Part shown: one piece after another, positions 1 through 4,943 of the stretch
Layout of the letters: each line of letters begins with the position of its first letter
Numbering within the stretch: position 1 is the first letter of the stretch
Source of the DNA: Methanobacteriota archaeon
Lineage (GTDB): Archaea > Thermoplasmatota > Poseidoniia > MGIII > CG-Epi1
Length of the DNA stretch: 6,015 nt
NCBI GenBank assembly: GCA_014240055.1
Contig: JAAZXP010000053.1
Span: 1-6,015 of the forward strand
Direction of reading: 5' to 3'
The notes under the pieces: model-generated
Databases searched by the model: none
Seen by the model: the letters and a program-made list of their open reading frames with translations, nothing else
Told to the model about the DNA's origin: nothing
Made by a program: the position numbers and the translations under genes

Positions 1-751
1 TATAGTTAAGAGAGAATGTAGCTCCAGCTTCACCGTTGGAATCTGAAACTGCATCTTCATCATTCCAAAGTTTTTCTAAATCTTTTAAAGCTTGGTGAGC
101 AATTACAGGATCTGTAATTACATGGTTTGATCCTTTCTTTTTGAATTTATCTTTACCTACTGCATCTAAAACAGCTTTTGAACCTTTTCCAGAGGAAACT
201 GTAACTGTTGGTGCTTGATAGAATCTTGGCGCTACTGCGCATTGCCATTTTGTGTGCGTACTTGCAACACCCATTTTTGCCTTGGCATAGATTAGTATTG
301 CTTGCCCTTCAGCTAATTTAACGATAGGTACGTTTGCTTCAGGTATAATTAAAGAATCATCGCCGTTGACAGGTTCTAAATCTCCTGAATACACAGTACA
401 AGGTCCTTGCTTGTGCAATGAATACATAATATCTGGTTGTTTGCTATCATCATTTATAGAATTACCAAAAGCTTCGACCGTTTTTTTGTCAGTGGGAATA
501 GGTAACATTCCAAGTCTGTGGGCTATAATTTCATTAAACATGGCACTGATAGATTCATACTCTTTTTCATCTCCGCTCTCTTCATCTACATATGATCCTA
601 ATGATCCCATGTGAAAATCGATTTCGTGTAATGCTAAACAAGGAACCATAGAAACTAAAGATCTTCTTATAGAATTAACAAAAGAATAATCTACATCTTT
701 AAATTCGACTTGCGCATAATAGTCATCCATTTTCAATACTTTGACTTTCAT
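1..751 (-). CDS. rpoD: DNA-directed RNA polymerase subunit D (RpoD/Rpo3), partial, 3' end cut by window edge
   Basis: Subunit D is the archaeal counterpart of bacterial alpha and eukaryotic Rpb3; it pairs with subunit L to form the platform on which RNA polymerase assembles. I translated this open frame from the ATG whose A is base 751; 250 codons are visible before the left edge. The N-terminal dimerisation fold shows FVNSIRRSLVSMVPCLAL (residues 24-41) and FNEIIAHRLGMLPIPTD (72-88), the usual subunit D/alpha signatures. The inserted domain carries THTKWQCAV (165-173), matching the family's HAKWQ-type motif. The three visible cysteines (38, 118, 171) are scattered, and none lies in the domain 3 region (about 170-235), so the 4Fe-4S cluster of some archaeal D subunits is apparently not formed here. 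The start is fixed by the one-base TAATG overlap with the uS11 stop and a Shine-Dalgarno sequence 6 bases upstream. The last part of the C-terminal dimerisation region lies outside the window. Confidence 0.95.
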   Translation of the reverse strand, partial: MKVKVLKMDDYYAQVEFKDVDYSFVNSIRRSLVSMVPCLALHEIDFHMGSLGSYVDEESGDEKEYESISAMFNEIIAHRLGMLPIPTDKKTVEAFGNSINDDSKQPDIMYSLHKQGPCTVYSGDLEPVNGDDSLIIPEANVPIVKLAEGQAILIYAKAKMGVASTHTKWQCAVAPRFYQAPTVTVSSGKGSKAVLDAVGKDKFKKKGSNHVITDPVIAHQALKDLEKLWNDEDAVSDSNGEAGATFSLNY

Positions 752-1134
752 TATACTCTCCTTCCTCTACGTCCGCCTTTAGGTTTTCCACCATCATGCG
801 GTATCGGTGTTACATCATCTATTCTAGTAATCATGATTCCAGCTCTTGCCAAAGTTCGAATTGCAGCTTGAGCACCAGGGCCAGGAGTTCCACTTCTTTT
901 GCCGCCAGCTCCTCTTAGTTTAACATGTACGTTAACAATACCTCTCTCTTTCAAAGCTTCAGCTACTTGTCCAGCAGCTAGCATTGCTGCGTGAGGTCTA
1001 GCCTCTTCACGTTGTGAACGAACTACCATTCCGCCAGAGCACTTAGCAATAGTCTCAGCTCCAGTTGAATCCGTAGCAGTAATAATTATGTTATTATGTG
1101 ATGCAAAAATATGTGCGATTGCCCATTTGTCCAT
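751..1134 (-). CDS. rps11: Small ribosomal subunit protein uS11 (archaeal S11)
   Basis: uS11 is a platform protein of the 30S subunit that binds 16S rRNA near the decoding/exit side. The 127-residue product is of normal archaeal length. Clear family blocks are IFASHNNIIITATDSTGAET (residues 9-28), SGGMVV (33-38), KLRGAGGKRSGTPGPGAQAA (72-91) and the basic C-terminus TPIPHDGGKPKGGRRGRRV (109-127). The ATG overlaps the TAA of rps4 by one base (TAATG), and a strong GGAGG lies 10 bases upstream within rps4, so this start is secure. Its own stop codon overlaps the rpoD start in the same way. It is the third gene of the visible rps13-rps4-rps11-rpoD operon, and expression probably depends on the promoter before rps13; no internal promoter was evident. 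Confidence 0.97.
   Translation of the reverse strand: MDKWAIAHIFASHNNIIITATDSTGAETIAKCSGGMVVRSQREEARPHAAMLAAGQVAEALKERGIVNVHVKLRGAGGKRSGTPGPGAQAAIRTLARAGIMITRIDDVTPIPHDGGKPKGGRRGRRV
758..762 (-). promoter_or_regulatory. Shine-Dalgarno sequence for rpoD
   Basis: On the minus strand AGGAG stands 6 bases before the rpoD ATG. It is encoded within the last codons (Arg-Arg-Val) of the uS11 gene. Together with the TAATG overlap it supports translational coupling of rpoD to rps11. Confidence 0.75.
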
Positions 1135-1766
1135 TATTTCTTAACCTCCTCAGGTTTTTTCTCTTCTTTTTTAGTGTCAGATTCTTCGGACTTCTCTTTA
1201 GTTTCTTCACTGACAACTTCCTCAGTTTGTTCATCTTCTACGGGAGCTTTTGCACCTGGCCTAACAGGATGTAAATCACTGTTTAATGCTGAAGATGGTG
1301 AGTATATTATATTTTTTTCTTGCAAACGTGTAACAGTCATACCGGGAACTCGTGTCACTGAACCATCTACAGAGATATGTCCATGAACAATGAGCTGTCG
1401 AGCTTGTTTTACTGTTGATGATAATCCTTGTAGATAAACTTGGGTTTGTAATCTTCGATCCAATATATTTTCTGGGTTCATTCGTAACACGTCTTCTAGT
1501 GCAGAATCCTGTTCTAGCATACCTAATCGGTTCAATTTTGCTAGTAACAGTACTTTTTCTTTTTGAGCTTGAGTTTCGCTTGCCTTAGCAGTTAGCTTTC
1601 TAGCTTGCCTTCGCATTTCTCGAACTTTGGTATCTGCTCTCCAGATTTCTTTTTTATTTTTTAATCCATATTGATGCATTAAATTGGATTCTTGTTCCAT
1701 TCTAACCTTTTGCCAAGGATGGGATGGAGTATTGTAGTGTTTACTAGGAAATTTTGGGTCGCCCAT
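1134..1766 (-). CDS. rps4: Small ribosomal subunit protein uS4 (archaeal S4) with charged C-terminal tail
   Basis: uS4 is a primary 16S rRNA-binding protein that nucleates 30S body assembly. The 210-residue product opens with the archaeal-type segment MGDPKFPSKHYNTPSHPW (1-18), followed by a basic helical region rich in Arg/Lys (20-80). The S4 RNA-binding domain spans about 104-156, with RRLQTQVYLQGL (104-115), ARQLIVHGHISVDG (122-135) and VTRVPGM (137-143). From about 175 to 210 the protein becomes an almost pure Glu/Lys/Ser/Thr tail, which I take as a disordered extension beyond the usual fold. The start is 8 bases after the rps13 TAG stop. The nearest purine-rich match, GGGAG, lies 13 bases upstream inside rps13, farther than ideal. 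The stop codon overlaps the rps11 start. No cysteines are present, so there is no zinc-binding motif. Confidence 0.96.
   Translation of the reverse strand: MGDPKFPSKHYNTPSHPWQKVRMEQESNLMHQYGLKNKKEIWRADTKVREMRRQARKLTAKASETQAQKEKVLLLAKLNRLGMLEQDSALEDVLRMNPENILDRRLQTQVYLQGLSSTVKQARQLIVHGHISVDGSVTRVPGMTVTRLQEKNIIYSPSSALNSDLHPVRPGAKAPVEDEQTEEVVSEETKEKSEESDTKKEEKKPEEVKK
1145..1149 (-). promoter_or_regulatory. Shine-Dalgarno sequence for rps11
   Basis: GAGGAGG on the minus strand (GGAGG core at these bases) lies 10 bases before the rps11 ATG. It is encoded by the Glu-Glu-Val codons near the end of the uS4 tail. It is the most canonical ribosome-binding site in the window. Confidence 0.75.
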
Positions 1767-1774
1767 TTTTTATT

Positions 1775-2230
1775 CTAAGCTCCCTTCCTTTTACTTACAC
1801 CCAATGCAAGGCCTTTACGACCGTTAGAGTATGTTCTCTGTCCTCTTACTTTGTGGCCAGAAGCATGTCTTATGCCCTTATAGGATTTCACTTTTTTCAT
1901 GCGGTTAAGATCATCTTCGTGGGACATTTTCAAATCAATACTGACTGGATGAACGTCATCTCCAGTATCATAGTCTTTTTGCCTGTTAAGTAACCAATTT
2001 GGTACGTATTCGCTAATATTTCCAATAGCGTTTTCAATCTCTTCTACGTTCTTATCAGTTAGTTTACCTGCTAACATAGTGGAGTCCAATCCCAATTTCT
2101 GAAGTATTGCACTACTTGTTCTCTCACCAATACCTCGTATTGATGTTAGTGCATAAGCTACTTTTTGCTCACCAGAAACGTCTGAGTTGGCAATGCGAAT
2201 TATGTATTTAAAATCGGGGTCTTCTGACAT
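1775..2230 (-). CDS. rps13: Small ribosomal subunit protein uS13 (archaeal S13)
   Basis: uS13 sits at the head of the 30S subunit, contacting the P-site tRNA and the 50S subunit. The 151-residue length is normal for archaea. Diagnostic pieces are FKYIIRIANSDVSG (residues 7-20), the helix-hairpin-like ALTSIRGIGERTS (27-39), and the basic C-terminal block SYKGIRHASGHKVRGQRT (116-133) ending in GVSKRKGA. The ATG at base 2230 gives the standard archaeal N-terminus, and no upstream in-frame extension is needed. It is the first gene of the operon. A TATA box centred about 52 bases upstream predicts a short leader of roughly 22-30 bases, in which I see no Shine-Dalgarno sequence. rps4 follows after 8 bases. 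Confidence 0.97.
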   Translation of the reverse strand: MSEDPDFKYIIRIANSDVSGEQKVAYALTSIRGIGERTSSAILQKLGLDSTMLAGKLTDKNVEEIENAIGNISEYVPNWLLNRQKDYDTGDDVHPVSIDLKMSHEDDLNRMKKVKSYKGIRHASGHKVRGQRTYSNGRKGLALGVSKRKGA

Positions 2231-2278
2231 GTTAAATTCTTCGGAAAGGAATCCGGAGTTGGCGTCAGTCAGGCCCCC

Positions 2279-2286
2279 TATTTATA
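2279..2286 (-). promoter_or_regulatory. TATA box of the rps13-rps4-rps11-rpoD operon
   Basis: On the minus strand the sequence reads GCATATAAATAGGGGG, with TATAAATA at these bases and an A-rich stretch (AAGAAAAG) immediately upstream that could serve as the BRE. This is the best archaeal TATA box in the window. Transcription would be expected to start about 25 bases further on, near 2253-2260, giving a leader of about 22-30 bases before the uS13 ATG. Confidence 0.7.
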
Positions 2287-2327
2287 TGCTTTTCTTGAAA
2301 TAATCGTCATTTGTGTTCATGGGTAAC

Positions 2328-2335
2328 TATTAATA
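2328..2335 (+). promoter_or_regulatory. Possible TATA box for the PKD-domain protein gene
   Basis: TATTAATA is centred about 28 bases before the ATG at 2360. That would place transcription initiation at or just before the start codon, i.e. a leaderless mRNA. There is no Shine-Dalgarno sequence before this ATG, which agrees with leaderless translation. The box is a weaker consensus match than the one on the other strand. Confidence 0.4.
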
Positions 2336-2359
2336 CAGCACAAATAAGTCACAATCAGT

Positions 2360-3085
2360 ATGAAGAAGATATCATTACTTATGCTAATTATGCTTCTAGC
2401 AGTAAGTGCTTCAGGAGGATATGGTTATTATGAATATGTATATAATGCAGATGAAGAAGAGGATGAATCAGGTGATGAACCAGTCTCTTCAAGTGGTAGT
2501 AAGCCTATTGCACGAATAACTCCATCTAACCCTAAAATTCAGATTAATGAAACAGTTTCTTTTTCTGGTGCAGATTCAACAGACTCTGATAGTGATGACT
2601 TAACTTACTTGTGGTCTTTTGAAGATGATAGTAAACAATACGAAGGGGTAGAGATTGATCGTAATTATCCTGACAAAGGTGAATTCTTAGTTACATTAGT
2701 AGTTACAGATTCAACTGGTTTATCTGATGAAATTGAGACAACTGTTTTAGTCGTTGAAGATTATCATGATGAACAAAATGGTAATGTTAATGATAACAAC
2801 GGTAATGAAGATATTGATATTCCTGTGAACAATGGAGTAATTAGCTTTCGTATTGAGTATTCATTACAATCTGCAAGTATAAGTCCTTTTGAAGAAGATG
2901 CAGTTACACTAAGATTAACGGATGCTGACGGAGTTATTGTTGATGAAGAAAACGGCGTAGGCGAAGGTGATGGAGCTTGGTCTTATACTACTGATGATTT
3001 AAGTTCCACTGGAAATTATGTATTTACTATTGAAAGTGAATCCGGAAGTATGGATTTTGACATTATTATTGATGTAAAATACTAA
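2360..3085 (+). CDS. Exported PKD-domain protein of unknown function
   Basis: The 241-residue product starts with a short Lys-Lys charged end and a hydrophobic segment (residues 4-19), a signal peptide or N-terminal anchor, so it should act outside the membrane. There is no cysteine anywhere, hence no lipobox. After an acidic/Ser-rich linker (30-47), residues about 48-133 form a PKD beta-sandwich: SKPIARITP at its start, YLWSFEDDS (83-91, the YxWDFGDGS-type motif) and YPDKGEFLVTLVVTDSTG (103-120). An Asn/Asp/Gly-rich linker (about 136-155) leads to a second probable beta-sandwich (157-241) that I cannot assign to a named family. Asp and Glu greatly outnumber Lys and Arg. One N-glycosylation sequon, NET, is at residue 63. 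PKD domains commonly mediate adhesion or carbohydrate/protein contacts on archaeal surface proteins, but no enzyme motif is visible, so role and partner are unknown. It is divergent from the ribosomal operon and converges on the methyltransferase gene with a 4-base overlap. Confidence 0.85.
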   Translation: MKKISLLMLIMLLAVSASGGYGYYEYVYNADEEEDESGDEPVSSSGSKPIARITPSNPKIQINETVSFSGADSTDSDSDDLTYLWSFEDDSKQYEGVEIDRNYPDKGEFLVTLVVTDSTGLSDEIETTVLVVEDYHDEQNGNVNDNNGNEDIDIPVNNGVISFRIEYSLQSASISPFEEDAVTLRLTDADGVIVDEENGVGEGDGAWSYTTDDLSSTGNYVFTIESESGSMDFDIIIDVKY

Positions 3086-4077
3086 TTCTTTTCAAGAACA
3101 AGAATATTCCTTGTGAGTGATTTATGGATGTACCATTGAAATCTGTAAATTTCATCGTAGTTAGGGTTTTTAACAAGTTCGGGATTGGATAGGGCCATTA
3201 CTATTCGTTCCCCTTTTTTCATTGTTTTATTGAATAGATTCATAGATCGTTTCATTAATTCCGAAACCCCCTCTCCCTTTGTAGTTGTTGAGAGGCCATA
3301 TGGTGGGTCTGTAACAACTGCTTTGAACTGATATTCTTTGCTCGACTCTATATCTCCTTCAACTACTTTAGCTTTTAATCCATAATGATCTAAATTTCCA
3401 ATTGAATAATTCACCATTTTTCTTATGATATCAATTCCAATTGCATTAATCTTCATGTCCCTTGCTTCAATTAACATGCCACCAGTTCCACAAAATGGAT
3501 CTATCATAGTTTCTCCTTCTGAACAATTGGCGAGATTTATCATAGATCTAGCAATTCTAGGATGGATACCTATCGGGGAAAAAAAAGGCCGGTTTTTGAT
3601 ATGATGCTTCAAACATCTTTTATAGTATGTTTCTAGAGTTTGATCCCAAATTGAAATAATAGTTTCAGTACCTGCATAATATAATATTTTAACCTCAGGA
3701 CGTTCAAGTCTAGTTTTATTATGGTTTGGTATTTTTCTTCCTAATGTGGTTGCTACATCTTTTTCCGACATTGTCTTTTTAGAAATCTGACGTATTGCAA
3801 ACGTGTTTTGACCAATGTCTATTTGTGGTATTTCATTTACAATATTTTCTAAGTTTCTTTCTTTATCCTTATAAAATATTTTAGAGACTCTCTTTGTCAT
3901 TCCCAATCTCCTAACAACTTTTGATTTAATTACTTTTGAAACTTTTATGGCAATAATTGCATTCTCATCTAAAGTAATTGTAGGTTCATAATGCTCTGTA
4001 GATAGTAATTCTATTGCCTCAATTTTGCCTAGTTCAGTATTTTCCCCACCGAGTTCAAACAAATATTGATGTTTCAT
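3082..4077 (-). CDS. trmG10: THUMP-domain SAM methyltransferase, probable tRNA (guanine(10)-N2)-methyltransferase (Trm-G10 type)
   Basis: Archaeal Trm-G10 (related to eukaryotic Trm11) transfers one or two methyl groups from S-adenosylmethionine to N2 of G10 in tRNA. The 331-residue length fits that family. The N-terminus MKHQYLFELGGENTELGKIE (1-20) is characteristic, and a THUMP-like RNA-binding region covers about 60-145. The Rossmann MTase domain occupies about 165-331. Its SAM-binding motif I is DPFCGTGGMLIEA (193-205), an acidic residue ends a strand at GIDI (214-217), and EGDIE (240-244) follows. The catalytic TDPPYG (256-261) is the N-methyltransferase (D/N)PPY motif that holds the target amino group. 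The ATG at 4077 gives the family's normal N-terminus. GGAGG lies only 3 bases upstream, closer than usual. The stop overlaps the convergent PKD gene's stop; uppS is divergent. Another COG1041-type RNA N2-guanine target cannot be excluded from sequence alone. Confidence 0.88.
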   Translation of the reverse strand: MKHQYLFELGGENTELGKIEAIELLSTEHYEPTITLDENAIIAIKVSKVIKSKVVRRLGMTKRVSKIFYKDKERNLENIVNEIPQIDIGQNTFAIRQISKKTMSEKDVATTLGRKIPNHNKTRLERPEVKILYYAGTETIISIWDQTLETYYKRCLKHHIKNRPFFSPIGIHPRIARSMINLANCSEGETMIDPFCGTGGMLIEARDMKINAIGIDIIRKMVNYSIGNLDHYGLKAKVVEGDIESSKEYQFKAVVTDPPYGLSTTTKGEGVSELMKRSMNLFNKTMKKGERIVMALSNPELVKNPNYDEIYRFQWYIHKSLTRNILVLEKN

Positions 4078-4080
4078 AAA

Positions 4081-4085
4081 CCTCC
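4081..4085 (-). promoter_or_regulatory. Possible Shine-Dalgarno sequence for the Trm-G10 methyltransferase
   Basis: On the minus strand GGAGG is followed by TTT and then the ATG at 4077. The sequence is a perfect core, but the 3-base spacer is short. It functions only if transcription starts upstream of it. The palindromic AGTATACT around 4118-4125 would be correctly placed as a TATA element for such a leader. Confidence 0.4.
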
Positions 4086-4095
4086 AGTAAAAGTG

Positions 4096-4104
4096 TTTTA
4101 TAAT
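4096..4104. promoter_or_regulatory. TATA box in the trmG10/uppS divergent region, possibly used in both directions
   Basis: TTTTATAAT contains the perfect palindrome TTATAA (4098-4103). Its centre is about 25-26 bases before the uppS GTG at 4126, the ideal distance for a leaderless transcript on the plus strand. It is also about 23 bases from the methyltransferase ATG at 4077 on the minus strand, slightly short but near the leaderless range. Use for uppS is the better-supported reading; use in both directions is inference. Confidence 0.5.
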
Positions 4105-4111
4105 GTTGTAT

Positions 4112-4129
4112 CCACATAGTATACTGTGG
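4112..4129. repeat. Short inverted repeat overlapping the uppS start
   Basis: CCACATAGTATACTGTGG has outer arms CCACA (4112-4116) and TGTGG (4125-4129). An offset, perfectly palindromic core AGTATACT lies at 4118-4125. It covers the predicted uppS transcription start and the GTG codon, so it could be a protein-binding site or a TATA element for the opposite strand. At this size chance occurrence is possible. Confidence 0.3.
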
Positions 4130-4905
4130 TAAAAGTGGTGAGGAGATTTCTTTCTCCAATTTATAAGGTCTATGAAAAACGGTTAGAGCGTCAAATCCGT
4201 AGTGGACCCGTTCCTCAACATTTGGCCGTGATAATGGATGGTAATCGAAGATATGCTGAAAGTTTAGGTTTGCTTCCTTTTGAGGGACATGTCAAAGGAA
4301 AGTCTACCTTAGAAAATTTGTCCGATTGGTCACAAAAACTAGGTATACATTATCTTACAGTCTATGCATTTTCATTGGAAAATTTCAATAGAAGTCAAGA
4401 TGAGCTCGAACCTTTGATGGATTTGTTTGAGGAGTCTTTTAGGAATGCTGGTGACGATCCTAGAGTTCATACAAATGAGGTTCGAGTTAGAGCAATAGGC
4501 CATCGTGAACTTTTACCTGAAAAAGTGGTGAAAGCGATAGAATATGCAGAGGGAAAGACTAAAGATTATAAAAATTTCAATTATAATTTAGCTGTGGCCT
4601 ACGGAGGCAGACAGGAATTAGTTCGTTCAATGAAAAATATTGGAAAGCGAATTAAGGATGGAGAAATAGATGTCGATGAAATTGATGCAGATTTAATCTC
4701 ATCAAATTTGTATACTAGTGGTTTACCAGATCCCGATTTAATCTTGCGTACATCAGGTGAAGAAAGGATAAGTAATTTTTTATTATGGCAATTAGCTTAC
4801 TCAGAATTATACTTTGCAGATGTTTTTTGGCCAGACATGCGTAAGATAGATTTTTTACGTGCAATTCGCTCATTTCAGCAGCGTAAAAGGCGTTTGGGAC
4901 ACTAA
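4126..4905 (+). CDS. uppS: cis-Prenyltransferase (undecaprenyl/dolichyl diphosphate synthase family)
   Basis: This cytosolic, membrane-associated enzyme family adds isopentenyl diphosphate units in cis to an allylic primer. In archaea the product is the long polyprenyl/dolichyl chain used as a glycan carrier. The 259-residue product has every signature: HLAVIMDGNRRYA (32-44) with catalytic Asp38, His54 in FEGHVKGK, FSLENFNRS (82-90), YNLAVAYGGRQEL (153-165) and RTSGEERISNFLLWQ (208-222), followed by AYSELYFADVFWPD (224-237). RTSGE and the following Arg/Ser bind the diphosphate of isopentenyl diphosphate. The start is GTG: an in-frame TAG at 4117-4119 rules out anything further upstream, and GTG codons at 4135 and 4138 are alternatives. 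I prefer 4126 because a TATA box sits about 25 bases before it and no Shine-Dalgarno sequence is present, suggesting a leaderless message. Product chain length cannot be told from sequence. Confidence 0.95.
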   Translation: MVKVVRRFLSPIYKVYEKRLERQIRSGPVPQHLAVIMDGNRRYAESLGLLPFEGHVKGKSTLENLSDWSQKLGIHYLTVYAFSLENFNRSQDELEPLMDLFEESFRNAGDDPRVHTNEVRVRAIGHRELLPEKVVKAIEYAEGKTKDYKNFNYNLAVAYGGRQELVRSMKNIGKRIKDGEIDVDEIDADLISSNLYTSGLPDPDLILRTSGEERISNFLLWQLAYSELYFADVFWPDMRKIDFLRAIRSFQQRKRRLGH

Positions 4906-4910
4906 CACAC

Positions 4911-4920
4911 AATATTTAAG
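4911..4920 (+). promoter_or_regulatory. Possible TATA box for the RND transporter gene
   Basis: AATATTTAAG lies just after the uppS stop. Its centre is about 28 bases before the ATG at 4944 and about 22 before the in-frame GTG at 4938, so either start could be leaderless. The transporter may therefore have its own promoter, although read-through from uppS is equally possible because no oligo-T terminator is visible between the genes. Confidence 0.35.
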
Positions 4921-4943
4921 CAAGTGTCTAATGCACGGTGGAT

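Noticed and set aside
366..614. Plus-strand open frame of 82 codons
   Set aside because: It lies wholly antisense to rpoD, whose protein is clearly conserved in the opposite strand; the antisense product resembles no family and has no start signals.
1111..1386. Plus-strand open frame antisense to rps11/rps4
   Set aside because: Its Ser/Phe-rich product is the mirror of the Glu/Lys tail codons of uS4; a shadow frame.
1754..1993. Plus-strand open frame antisense to rps13
   Set aside because: It is fully covered by the conserved C-terminal half of uS13 on the minus strand.
2242..2255. Hairpin CGGA/TCCG in the predicted rps13 leader, as a candidate ribosomal-protein autoregulatory site
   Set aside because: It is only four pairs with a six-base loop; no support beyond chance.
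2263..2278. G-run and CTGACTGAC tandem just downstream of the rps13 TATA box
   Set aside because: It is a locally GC-rich patch between TATA box and transcription start, too short to call a repeat or a regulator site.
2231..2359. Search for a tRNA or small RNA in the longest intergenic region
   Set aside because: No cloverleaf arms, TTCGA-like loop or other RNA structure could be found; the two divergent promoters account for the space.
3086..3098. Possible terminator hairpin TTCTT-TTC-AAGAA after the PKD gene
   Set aside because: It is a 5-pair A/T-only stem inside the coding end of the methyltransferase; too weak, and archaeal termination mainly uses oligo-U tracts, which are only four T long here.
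4715..4912. Minus-strand open frame antisense to the end of uppS
   Set aside because: It overlaps the RTSGE/WPD core of the cis-prenyltransferase and shows no recognisable protein or promoter.
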